Assembly (NCBI GenBank): GCA_028226535.1
Contig: JAOJEG010000012.1
Span: 1 to 21,500 of the forward strand
Reading direction: 5' to 3'
DNA: 21,500 nucleotides
Origin: Candidatus Pelagibacter sp.
GTDB taxonomy: Bacteria; Pseudomonadota; Alphaproteobacteria; Pelagibacterales; Pelagibacteraceae
Both the position numbers and the translations under genes were made by a program. The notes under the pieces were generated by a model, which was given only the letters and a program-made list of their open reading frames with translations, was not told where the DNA came from and did not search any database. Below are positions 7,057-14,349 of this stretch, one piece after another. Positions within the stretch are counted from its first letter, which is position 1; each line of letters begins with the position of its first letter.

Positions 7057-8590
7057 TGTTTTTATCTATCTTTTTAAAAAGAATATCAATTTTATTTATT
7101 TTACTACCTTTTGATAAAAATTCATTACTTTCAACAGAGGTTAAATTAATATCATTTTCATTAAGGTTAAAAATTTTAAGAGCATTTAAGGATGATTGAG
7201 GAATTATAGGATAAAGTAAATAACTAATTTTTCTAACTATTTCTAAAGTTGTATAAACGATTGTATTTAGTCTGATAGTATCACCCTTTTTTTTCCAAGG
7301 TTCTTGATCATTAAAGTATTTATTAGCTTCAAATAAAGAATTTATAATAAATTCAATATAAAAATTAACATCCTGATTATCAATATTATCTCTAATATTT
7401 GATAAATTATTTTTGTATCTATCTAGAATTATCAAATCTTCTTTTTCAAACTTGATATCTTTTGGCACTTCACTATTACAATTCTTAATAGCAAAAGCCG
7501 TAACACGTTGACACAAGTTGCCAAAATTATTAGCAAGATCACTATTTATACAATCTTCTAACCTCTCTTGTGATATATTCCCATCATTTCCAAATGACAC
7601 TTCTTTAATTAAATAATATCTTAATGGATCTAAACCATATTCATTAATTATTTCTATGGGGTCTAAAATATTTCCTTTAGATTTAGACATTTTCTCATCT
7701 CCTGAAAGAATCCATCCATGACCATAAACTCTTAATGGCAACTCTATTTTAGCTGCTAAAAGAAATGCGGGCCAATATACCGCGTGAAATCTTAAAATAT
7801 CTTTACCGATCAAATGAATTGAAGCGGGCCAGAAATTTTTAAATAATTGATTATTAATATCAGGATAATTTAAGGCACTGATATAGTTTGTTAGGGCATC
7901 AAGCCACACATATATAACATGATCATTATTATTAGGTACTTTAATTCCCCATGAAAAACTTTTTCTGCTTACAGATAAATCTTTCAAACCACTTTTTACA
8001 AAACTAATAACTTCATTTTTTCTAGATTCTGGAGCAATAAACTTTGGATGTTTTTCATAATAATCAAGCAAAGGTTTTTCCCATTTAGATAATCGAAAAA
8101 AATAAGACTCCTCCTCTATCCATTCTACATTTGATTTTGATGAAATTGATCTTTTAATGCCATCTATATCTTCAATTTCATCTTCATTATAAAAAGCTTC
8201 GTCAGATACTGAATACCATCCAGAATATTTAGATAAATAAATATCATCATTTTTTTTAAGTTCATTCCATAAATGTTGTACTGTTTTTTTATGTCGTTCT
8301 TCAGTAGTTCTTATAAAATCAGTGTTAGTAAGATTTAATGTTTTTGAAAGATCTCTAAATGTTTGACTAATTTGATTACAAAATTCTAATGGATCAATAT
8401 TTTGTTTTTCAGCTGATCGTTGTATTTTTAAACCATGTTCGTCAGTCCCAGTTAAAAAATGGACCTCGAAACCATCCATTCTTTTAAATCTTGCAAAAAA
8501 GTCAGCTATTATACTAGAATATGCGTGACCCATATGTGGTTTGGCAGATGGATAATAAATTGGTGTTGTAATATAAAATTTTTTATCCAT
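7049..8590 (-). CDS. metG: Methionyl-tRNA synthetase
   Basis: 513 residues. A class I synthetase that charges tRNA-Met, including the initiator. The HIGH-type motif is HMGH (19-22) in YYPSAKPHMGHAYS, and KMSKS is at 300-304 in SGDEKMSKSKGN. The connective or knob region, around GWYSVSDEAFYNEDEIED (124-141), has no cysteines, so this is the zinc-free form seen in many Alphaproteobacteria. The enzyme stops after the anticodon-binding domain and lacks the EMAP/Arc1p-like tRNA-binding extension of E. coli MetRS (about 677 residues). The start lies in the holB end (ATGGATAA) and the stop overlaps tatD (ATGATTGA), both 8-nt overlaps. Confidence 0.97.
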   Translation of the reverse strand: MDKKFYITTPIYYPSAKPHMGHAYSSIIADFFARFKRMDGFEVHFLTGTDEHGLKIQRSAEKQNIDPLEFCNQISQTFRDLSKTLNLTNTDFIRTTEERHKKTVQHLWNELKKNDDIYLSKYSGWYSVSDEAFYNEDEIEDIDGIKRSISSKSNVEWIEEESYFFRLSKWEKPLLDYYEKHPKFIAPESRKNEVISFVKSGLKDLSVSRKSFSWGIKVPNNNDHVIYVWLDALTNYISALNYPDINNQLFKNFWPASIHLIGKDILRFHAVYWPAFLLAAKIELPLRVYGHGWILSGDEKMSKSKGNILDPIEIINEYGLDPLRYYLIKEVSFGNDGNISQERLEDCINSDLANNFGNLCQRVTAFAIKNCNSEVPKDIKFEKEDLIILDRYKNNLSNIRDNIDNQDVNFYIEFIINSLFEANKYFNDQEPWKKKGDTIRLNTIVYTTLEIVRKISYLLYPIIPQSSLNALKIFNLNENDINLTSVESNEFLSKGSKINKIDILFKKIDKNND

Positions 8591-9512
8591 TTAAAACCTT
8601 ATCATCAAATTCCATTAATAATGTTTCATCATCTAGATTAAAGATTTTTGTATTGTTTATTTTTTTTAAAAAATAATTTTGTATTTTCAATAGTTTAATA
8701 TTATTTAATGATACATTTTGTCTAAAATAAAGTTCTATTAATGAATATATTAAATGTTTAATAAATTGATCTTTCTTATATTTTTTTTCATTTATAATCA
8801 TTTTAATAAAATCTTTTAAGTTCATTTGCGTTAGATCAACACCATTTGTATTGGCAAAATTCAACAAATTTAATATCGATCCTGGTGTGCTATAATTATT
8901 TATCATTTGTTCATGAATTAATTCTTTTATATTTTCACCTAAAATTTTGTTTGAAATATCAAAAGATTCTTCAGATTTAAGATGGATATTATAGTTAAGA
9001 CATCTAGATTTAAGTGTAGGTAAAATTTTTTTATGATTATTGATTAATATAAAATAAATATTTTTGTTAGGTTCTTCTAATATTTTTAGTAAAGCATTAA
9101 CTGAATTGATGTTTAATAGTTCAATATTGTCTATAAGGACAAGTCTCGGTTTTGTATTGAAAGACGATTTATTAAGAGTTAATATTAAATTTCTAATTTG
9201 ACTAATATCAATACTTTTTTTATCTTCATCAATATCAATTAAAATAAAATTAGGATTAGATTTATTTAAAATTAATTTATACGATTTATTTTCTGGATCA
9301 ATTTTAAACTTTTTTTCATCATAAGAATGATCTTCATTGAAAGATAAAATGCGATTAATAATATGGTAAGCTAAAGTAGATTTACCAATACCTTTTTCTC
9401 CAGATAATAATATTTTGTTAGGTAGTTTTTTGTTTTTATATAGATCTATAAAATTACAAAATTCTAAATGATGACCATATAATGTAAGTTGATTTACTGG
9501 ATTTAAATTCAT
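8583..9512 (-). CDS. holB: DNA polymerase III delta-prime subunit
   Basis: 309 residues, a AAA+ clamp-loader subunit. An intact Walker A, GEKGIGKST (38-46), follows the LPNKILLSG block. Walker B reads PRLVLIDNIELL near 122-133, and the sensor region is NALLKILEEPNKN followed by LPTLKSRCLNYN with the SRC arginine-finger motif at 169-171. E. coli delta-prime has a degenerate P-loop, so the intact one could suggest DnaX. However, the modest length, the divergent Walker B (DNIE rather than DExx) and the position between tmk and metG, a classic holB location, support holB. There are no cysteines after the P-loop, so the zinc module of the E. coli protein is absent. The gene overlaps tmk by ATGA. 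Confidence 0.9.
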   Translation of the reverse strand: MNLNPVNQLTLYGHHLEFCNFIDLYKNKKLPNKILLSGEKGIGKSTLAYHIINRILSFNEDHSYDEKKFKIDPENKSYKLILNKSNPNFILIDIDEDKKSIDISQIRNLILTLNKSSFNTKPRLVLIDNIELLNINSVNALLKILEEPNKNIYFILINNHKKILPTLKSRCLNYNIHLKSEESFDISNKILGENIKELIHEQMINNYSTPGSILNLLNFANTNGVDLTQMNLKDFIKMIINEKKYKKDQFIKHLIYSLIELYFRQNVSLNNIKLLKIQNYFLKKINNTKIFNLDDETLLMEFDDKVLNG

Positions 9513-10123
9513 TTAATCAATCTATCAATTTTATTTAAAATTAATTTTTCATTTTTATCTATATTTAAATTTGAGTCGATTAACTGATATTTATTTTTGT
9601 TTTTTTTTAATAATTTTAAAAAACCGATTTGAACTTTGTTATAAAATGACATTTTAAATTTATCATATCTGTTTAATGATTTTCTTTGTTTTAATCTTTT
9701 TTGAAGATTTTTTTTACTGACCACATTTAGAAATGTAAAACTTACTTTAATGTTTTTAAGTAAGTATTTGTTTAATGTTTCAATTAAATCTAGATCAACA
9801 CCCATACCATAATGTTGATAAGCAATTGTAGAGTCTGTAAATCTATCAATAAGTATTATTTTCTTATTATACGATTTTTTTATAATATTTATATTTTCAC
9901 TTCTTGCTGCCATATATAGCAACAAATCAGTATCTTTATCAAAATTGGATTTGTTATTTAAAATTAACTTTCTAATTTTTTCTGAATTTGGATTTCCACC
10001 AGGTTCTCTTATTTTTATGTGATTAATCTTTTTTTTACTCAAATATTTTGAAACAATTGAAATATGGTGACTTTTACCACTCCCTTCAATTCCTTCGAAA
10101 ACAATAATTGGTTTTTTAGACAT
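9509..10123 (-). CDS. tmk: Thymidylate kinase
   Basis: 204 residues, a normal TMP kinase length. It phosphorylates dTMP to dTDP with ATP, the last dedicated step before dTTP. The P-loop is EGIEGSGKSHH (10-20), where the serine replaces the usual first threonine. The substrate-binding REPGG is at 39-43 and the DR motif is LIDRFTDSTIAYQ (D93, R94). A lysine/arginine-rich lid follows (RLKQRKSLNRYDKF). It sits between the DD-carboxypeptidase (8-nt overlap ATGTCTAA) and holB (4-nt ATGA overlap). The tmk-holB order is widespread in bacteria and couples precursor supply to replication genes. Confidence 0.96.
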   Translation of the reverse strand: MSKKPIIVFEGIEGSGKSHHISIVSKYLSKKKINHIKIREPGGNPNSEKIRKLILNNKSNFDKDTDLLLYMAARSENINIIKKSYNKKIILIDRFTDSTIAYQHYGMGVDLDLIETLNKYLLKNIKVSFTFLNVVSKKNLQKRLKQRKSLNRYDKFKMSFYNKVQIGFLKLLKKNKNKYQLIDSNLNIDKNEKLILNKIDRLIK

Positions 10124-11270
10124 CGCCCCAAATGAGATAATTAAGTGATTTTAATAATCTTGATACAAAATTTACTTTTTTAACTCCTTTTGAAGCTAGT
10201 AAATCGTATTCACCAATTAACTCATCATCGTAAACAATTTTTAAAATAGCAACTTTTTCATCCTTTTTAATTGGAGCTTCAATAGGTCCCTCATATTTAA
10301 TAGATACTTTTAAAAGTTTTTTTTTGGCTTTTTTTATAGTTTTGTAGATATTTTCATTAGTATAAACATCAACTTTATCTTGTTTTCCAAGCCATACGTC
10401 AATTTTTCCAAATGGTTCATTGGCTTTAGAAATTTTTACAAGATCAAAATTAGTAAGACCGTATGTTAACAATTTAGAACTTTCTTTTGATCTGGCATTT
10501 TTTGAATTAAATCCACTACCAACAGCAATTAATCTTCTTCCATTTCTAATTATTGATGAAGCTAATGAATATTTTTCTAATGCCAAGTATCCAGTTTTAA
10601 TCCCATCAGCGCCTAGGTTGTTTTTATATAAAAGAGGATTTCTATTGCCTTGTGTTATGGGGTCGCCACCAGTTCTATTCCATGTAAATTTTTTTTCTGA
10701 AAACATCTCATAAAATTTAGGGTGTTTATCAATTAAATATTTGGACATTTTTAAAATATCTCTTACAGTTGAATAATTGTCAGGATGATTGATACCTGAT
10801 GAATTTGCAAAATTAGTATTTTCCATGCCTATTTCCCTAGCTTTTGCAGTCATTAATATTGCAAACTCCTCTTCAGTGCCTGCAATACCTTCTGCTATAG
10901 CGACACAAGCGTCATTTCCTGAAGCAACTATAATTCCTCTAAGTAAATTCTCTACAGAAACTTCATCACCTACCATTATAAACATTGATGAGTAGCCCGA
11001 TGTTGATAACCGCCATGCTCTTTCAGAAATGATAAACTTTTCATCTAATTTTAAATCTCCTGATTTAATTAAATCAAAAACAATTATTGATGTCATAATT
11101 TTTGTCATTGATGCGGGATATATAGAAATATCAGGATCTTTTTCATAAAGGATTTCACCTGAATAATAATCTTGAAGGATTGCAGTTTTTGCTTTTACAT
11201 CAAAATTTGCCAGCGTTGACTCAACGTAAACAAGGCTTACAAATAATACTAAAAACAACTTCTTAAACAT
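10116..11270 (-). CDS. D-alanyl-D-alanine carboxypeptidase (PBP5/6 family, DacA/DacC-like)
   Basis: 384 residues. A low-molecular-weight penicillin-binding protein that trims the terminal D-Ala from peptidoglycan pentapeptides. It has a Sec signal peptide (1-21, probable cleavage STLA/NF). The three serine acyl-enzyme motifs are S54-M-T-K57 in YPASMTKIMTS, S117-G-N119 in VASGNDACVAIAE and K225-T-G227 in DGIKTGYL. A PBP5 C-terminal beta domain covers about 280-365, and the C-terminal VNFVSRLLKSLNYLIWGDV looks like the amphipathic membrane anchor of the family, so the protein should sit on the periplasmic face of the inner membrane. It follows the SPOR protein and the transglycosylase, making a peptidoglycan-remodelling trio. 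It overlaps both neighbours by 8 nt. Confidence 0.94.
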   Translation of the reverse strand: MFKKLFLVLFVSLVYVESTLANFDVKAKTAILQDYYSGEILYEKDPDISIYPASMTKIMTSIIVFDLIKSGDLKLDEKFIISERAWRLSTSGYSSMFIMVGDEVSVENLLRGIIVASGNDACVAIAEGIAGTEEEFAILMTAKAREIGMENTNFANSSGINHPDNYSTVRDILKMSKYLIDKHPKFYEMFSEKKFTWNRTGGDPITQGNRNPLLYKNNLGADGIKTGYLALEKYSLASSIIRNGRRLIAVGSGFNSKNARSKESSKLLTYGLTNFDLVKISKANEPFGKIDVWLGKQDKVDVYTNENIYKTIKKAKKKLLKVSIKYEGPIEAPIKKDEKVAILKIVYDDELIGEYDLLASKGVKKVNFVSRLLKSLNYLIWGDV

Positions 11271-12024
11271 CTTTTAAAATTTCTATATTTTCAAAATTTA
11301 ATGATTTAATTTCATTAAATGAGTCTTCTAATTTTTTTATATCATTAAACGGTCCTAATAATACCCTATATTTCGTATTAGATATTGTTTTAATAAGAGG
11401 GTTCCTAATGTTTGTTTCATTAATAATTCTATTAGACATGTTCTCAGCTGAGTCTTTATAATAAAAATCAGCAATTTTAATTGAGTAACTAAAAATTTCT
11501 TCTTTTATAGCCTCTTTTTTTTGTTTATTGATTTCTCCTAAGTTGTCAATTTGAATACCATCAACAGGTACTTTTTGAGCAACTTTTTTTTCTTCCTTAA
11601 AAGTTTTGGCTTTTTTAGCAACAAATGTTGAATTTTGAGATATCAAAACAATATTAATATAAGGCTCATTTAAATTTAATGAAAGTTCCTCAGCTATTCT
11701 TGAAGTTATTACACTATTATAAAAATCAGAAAATTTAACTTTGTTTGAAATAACTTCAGCTATCACTGTTTTTTGGTTAACTGGATTTGTTATTTTAACA
11801 AAAGAATTCTTTTTTAGACTTTTGTGAAAAATTAGAAGAGATCTGTTGTCGATTTTTTTTGAAATTTTTTTTTCCTTTTTAAGTACTGAGTCATAAACAA
11901 GTGCAAAACCAGAATTTTTATATTTTGTCACAACTTCCTGATTCATTACATTTTTATTAAGATTACTTTGTTCACAACCTAACAAGAAAATGAAGAATAT
12001 TATTAATAAAGACTTATAATTCAT
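11263..12024 (-). CDS. SPOR-domain lipoprotein with degenerate RlpA-like domain
   Basis: 253 residues. The N-terminus MNYKSLLIIFFIFLLGC ends in a lipobox with C17, so it is probably an outer-membrane lipoprotein. Residues 62-130 resemble the double-psi beta-barrel of RlpA: FHKSLKKNSFVKITNPVNQK matches the family pattern around its histidine (H67), and SRIAEELSLN matches its end. The NDRGPF block that carries the catalytic aspartate is not recognisable; the sequence there is EVISNKVKFSD. Residues 140-178 are a charged linker. Residues 179-251 form a SPOR domain (SYSIKIADF to YRVLLGPFNDIKKLED), which binds denuded septal glycan. A role in septal wall remodelling is inferred from this and from its neighbours. 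It may be a non-enzymatic septal factor. Confidence 0.78.
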   Translation of the reverse strand: MNYKSLLIIFFIFLLGCEQSNLNKNVMNQEVVTKYKNSGFALVYDSVLKKEKKISKKIDNRSLLIFHKSLKKNSFVKITNPVNQKTVIAEVISNKVKFSDFYNSVITSRIAEELSLNLNEPYINIVLISQNSTFVAKKAKTFKEEKKVAQKVPVDGIQIDNLGEINKQKKEAIKEEIFSYSIKIADFYYKDSAENMSNRIINETNIRNPLIKTISNTKYRVLLGPFNDIKKLEDSFNEIKSLNFENIEILKDV

Positions 12025-13015
12025 TTTTAAATTTCTCTTTAAGTGTACAGACAGCTAATGAAAATCTTAAAGACCTATTCCACTGTAAAATAATTTCATA
12101 GTTGTCAAAAGTGATATAAGCAGGATTTAACTTTTCAGCATCTGGAATTATATCTTTATCAGGCGTGATTATTGAAGCTGTCAAATTATCAAATTTTTGA
12201 TCTAATAAATTTTCATTTTTTATATATTTTCTAAAATATTTTAATTTTTTTTTATTATGTAGTTTTTTTGCCGAAATATTTAAATATTTTTTTGGTATTT
12301 CATTTGATAATTCAACCTTGTAAAAACAAGGCTCATTATCTTTCCAGCCTATTTTATTTAGATAATTAGCAGCAGATGCATAAGCATCATCATTACTTTT
12401 TAAATCAATATAACTATTTTTATCAAAATCTATGGCATAATTTTTCATTGTTGATGGCATAAATTGAAAAAAACCGAATGCTCCAGCCCAAGAACCATAT
12501 AATGTTTTATAATCAATCTGTTTTTTTTCAATAAGTTTTAACAATATGATTAATTCATTCGAAAAAAATTCAGATCTTCTTTTATCAAAACTTAAGGTTG
12601 CTAATGATGACAATATATCCATTTTACCAACATAAGTACCAAAATTAGTCTCTATACCCATCAATGCTAAAAGAAGTTCTTTCTCAATATTATAAAGATT
12701 TTCGACACTGTTAATTAAATTTGTGTTTTTTTTATAAAAATCTATTCCTTTAGAAACTTTTTTAGAAGAAGTTCTTTTTGAAATATATGTTTTGGTATCT
12801 TCATAAAATTCTGGTTGATATCTGTCGTATTTAATTACATTCGGTAAAAATTTTATATTAGCCATAACAGTATCAAATGTTTCCTCAGAAATATTATTTT
12901 CTATTGCGGTCTTTCTAAAACTATCCTTCCAGGCTTCAAATCCAGTCGGATTTTCTGACATAGATGGAGTGAAGCTTAAAAATATGAATATAAATAAATA
13001 GTTAATTAGTTTCAT
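12014..13015 (-). CDS. Lytic murein transglycosylase (MltB/SLT_2 family)
   Basis: 333 residues. It cleaves the beta-1,4 bond between MurNAc and GlcNAc with formation of 1,6-anhydroMurNAc. The N-terminal 20 residues form a Sec signal peptide (KLINYLFIFIFLSFTPSMS) without a lipobox. Family features are GFEAWKDSFRKTAIENNIS at 25-43, the catalytic glutamate E122 in LMGIETNFGTYVG, GSWAGAFGFFQFMPST (174-189) and the block with AYASAANYLNKIGW. There is no peptidoglycan-binding domain at the C-terminus. It overlaps rarD by 14 nt and the SPOR lipoprotein by 11 nt; the pairing with a SPOR/RlpA-like protein and a DD-carboxypeptidase is a familiar cell-wall cluster. Periplasmic. Confidence 0.92.
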   Translation of the reverse strand: MKLINYLFIFIFLSFTPSMSENPTGFEAWKDSFRKTAIENNISEETFDTVMANIKFLPNVIKYDRYQPEFYEDTKTYISKRTSSKKVSKGIDFYKKNTNLINSVENLYNIEKELLLALMGIETNFGTYVGKMDILSSLATLSFDKRRSEFFSNELIILLKLIEKKQIDYKTLYGSWAGAFGFFQFMPSTMKNYAIDFDKNSYIDLKSNDDAYASAANYLNKIGWKDNEPCFYKVELSNEIPKKYLNISAKKLHNKKKLKYFRKYIKNENLLDQKFDNLTASIITPDKDIIPDAEKLNPAYITFDNYEIILQWNRSLRFSLAVCTLKEKFKNEL

Positions 13016-13880
13016 ATAAATCTTTCAAATATATAATTACAGCAATCCAAATAAAAATAAAACTAACTAATTTAGCCATTGAAAACGGTTCGTCATAATA
13101 AAAATATCCAAGTAAAAATTGAAATGTTGGAGTGATATAAAAAATCATACCTGTTGCACCTAATCCACATAATTCAACACCTCTAACATACAAAAATAAA
13201 GGTATTACTGTCATTGGCCCAGCTAAAAAAATAAACAGCATCATCGGAGGATCAGACAGCTTAAAATCATTATAACCATTTACTGTAATTAAATAAAAAG
13301 CAACTATCGCAAAGGGTAAAATATAAAAGCTTTCAATTAAAAGACCTATATCTGTATCGATATTAATTTTTTTTCTAACTAGATTGTAAAAACCCCAGCT
13401 TAAAGCAACTATAATCCCAACCCATGGTAAAGATTTAATACTTATTAAAACTAAATATATAATAGAAATAATCACTAATATGATTGATAATATTCTTTTT
13501 TTATTAAGTTTTTCTTTAAAAAAAATATAACCGAGCATTACACTTAAAATTGGCATCATAAAATAGCCAAAGCTTGCATCAATTATCCTATTAGTTGCTA
13601 TAGCATAAATCCACACAGCCCAATTTATAAAAATAAGAAAACCAGATAAAAATAAATAAAACAAATTTTTTTTACTTTTAATTATAGTAAAAAAAATATC
13701 CCATTTTGAAAAAAAAAATGTTGTTATGATTAATGTAAATGTTGTCCAAAGACATCGGTGAACAACTAATTCTATATGTCCAATGTGTGTAATATATTTA
13801 AAATATAGAACACCAAAAAAACCCCACCAAAAAGAACCAAATCCAGCTAAGAACAGTCCTTTGTTAAACTCTTTATTCAT
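13002..13880 (-). CDS. rarD: RarD-type EamA/DMT-superfamily permease
   Basis: 292 residues with about ten hydrophobic segments, in the two-repeat layout of drug/metabolite transporters. RarD-type features are FWWGFFGVLYFKYITHIGHIELVVHRCLWT near the N-terminus, where the HR pair is typical, INWAVWIYAIATNRIIDASFGYFMMPI in the middle, and LYVRGVELCGLGATGMIFYITPTFQFLLGYFYYDEPF in the second half. The substrate is not known; the name comes from the chloramphenicol-sensitive RarD annotation and does not imply drug export here. It is first in the nine-gene minus-strand run. No Shine-Dalgarno sequence is visible before the ATG. Confidence 0.88.
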   Translation of the reverse strand: MNKEFNKGLFLAGFGSFWWGFFGVLYFKYITHIGHIELVVHRCLWTTFTLIITTFFFSKWDIFFTIIKSKKNLFYLFLSGFLIFINWAVWIYAIATNRIIDASFGYFMMPILSVMLGYIFFKEKLNKKRILSIILVIISIIYLVLISIKSLPWVGIIVALSWGFYNLVRKKINIDTDIGLLIESFYILPFAIVAFYLITVNGYNDFKLSDPPMMLFIFLAGPMTVIPLFLYVRGVELCGLGATGMIFYITPTFQFLLGYFYYDEPFSMAKLVSFIFIWIAVIIYLKDLYETN

Positions 13881-13887
13881 AGGATTA

Positions 13888-13915
13888 TTGATTAATAAGT
13901 TATAGCTTTTATTAG
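13888..13915 (+). promoter_or_regulatory. Weak candidate promoter upstream of tRNA-Ser
   Basis: TTGATT (13888-13893) and TATTAG (13910-13915) are 16 nt apart, the same spacing and -10 as the tRNA-Pro candidate. The start would be about 40 nt before the tRNA, requiring 5' processing. The 84-base gap between rarD and tRNA-Ser is otherwise AT-rich without recognisable structure, and must also hold the divergent rarD promoter, which I could not place. Confidence 0.25.
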
Positions 13916-13964
13916 ACTATTTTATGGTTGAATTAAATAATTTTAATAATAAAACAATCATCAC

Positions 13965-14054
13965 GGAAGGATGGCAGAGTGGTTGAATGCACCGGTCTTG
14001 AAAACCGGCAAAGGGGCAACTCTTTCCTGAGTTCGAATCTCAGTCCTTCCGCCA
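13965..14054 (+). tRNA. tRNA-Ser(TGA)
   Basis: 90-nt class II tRNA with encoded CCA. Acceptor GGAAGGA pairs with TCCTTCC, followed by discriminator G and CCA. The anticodon arm is CCGGT-CTTGAAA-ACCGG with anticodon TGA at 13999-14001. The long variable arm expected for tRNA-Ser follows, and the T arm carries GAGTTCGAATCTC. The last base of the CCA is directly adjacent to the stop codon of the convergent sdhE gene. Confidence 0.97.
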
Positions 14055-14327
14055 TTAATTTCTTTCACTATCATATTTAAAGTTCTTAAATAAGGAATTA
14101 ATGTAATTTTCCTTAAATTCAAAATCGCAATCCAAACCATTATAGTAATTGTATAAATTTGTGTCATCAATATCTATTAATTTTTCTAAATCGGTTAGAT
14201 CTTTAAGGTTCAATACCTCAATATACTTTTTGGTAAAAGACCCTAAAAGTTTATCCATTTCTTTCGTGCCACGATAATTTGATCTGTAAATAATTTTTTT
14301 TTTTAATAGGTCTATATTGAGAGTCAT
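14055..14327 (-). CDS. sdhE: FAD assembly factor SdhE (DUF339)
   Basis: 90 residues, the normal size for SdhE (YgfY/Sdh5), a small cytosolic chaperone that promotes covalent FAD attachment to the succinate dehydrogenase flavoprotein. The family signature is YRSNYRGTKEMDKLLGSF, with R19-G20-x-x-E23, followed by the YIEVL(N)L-type helix and DLEKLIDIDDTNLYNYYNG. It diverges from recG, an order seen in many Alphaproteobacteria, with only 22 bases between the two ATGs. Its stop codon abuts the tRNA-Ser 3' end from the opposite strand. An uninterrupted run of 11 A residues on the coding strand (plus-strand T run 14294-14304) covers codons 8-12. Confidence 0.9.
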   Translation of the reverse strand: MTLNIDLLKKKIIYRSNYRGTKEMDKLLGSFTKKYIEVLNLKDLTDLEKLIDIDDTNLYNYYNGLDCDFEFKENYINSLFKNFKYDSERN

Positions 14328-14349
14328 AAATATAATATATTATCACTTC
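14328..14349. promoter_or_regulatory. 22-bp divergent start region between sdhE and recG
   Basis: All 22 bases between the two start codons are A/T except for two C bases. TATAAT, a perfect -10 hexamer, is at 14331-14336 on the plus strand, 13 nt before the recG ATG, so a recG message from it would have a leader of only a few bases. I see no good -35. Any sdhE promoter elements must extend into the opposite coding region. Confidence 0.3.

Noticed and set aside
8583..9512. Possibility that the AAA+ gene is dnaX, because of its intact P-loop
   Set aside because: The length, the divergent Walker B and the position between tmk and metG fit delta-prime better.
10420..10995. Plus-strand frames of 97 and 68 codons opposite the DD-carboxypeptidase gene
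   Set aside because: Shadows of a gene with clear catalytic motifs; they show no family features of their own.
13961..14170. Minus-strand frame ending in GGRTEIRTQERVAPLPVFKTG
   Set aside because: It is antisense to tRNA-Ser and overlaps sdhE in another frame; a common annotation artefact.
14317..14349. Upstream TTG start for recG, adding 11 residues
   Set aside because: It would overlap the divergent sdhE start; the ATG at 14350 gives the normal family N-terminus.
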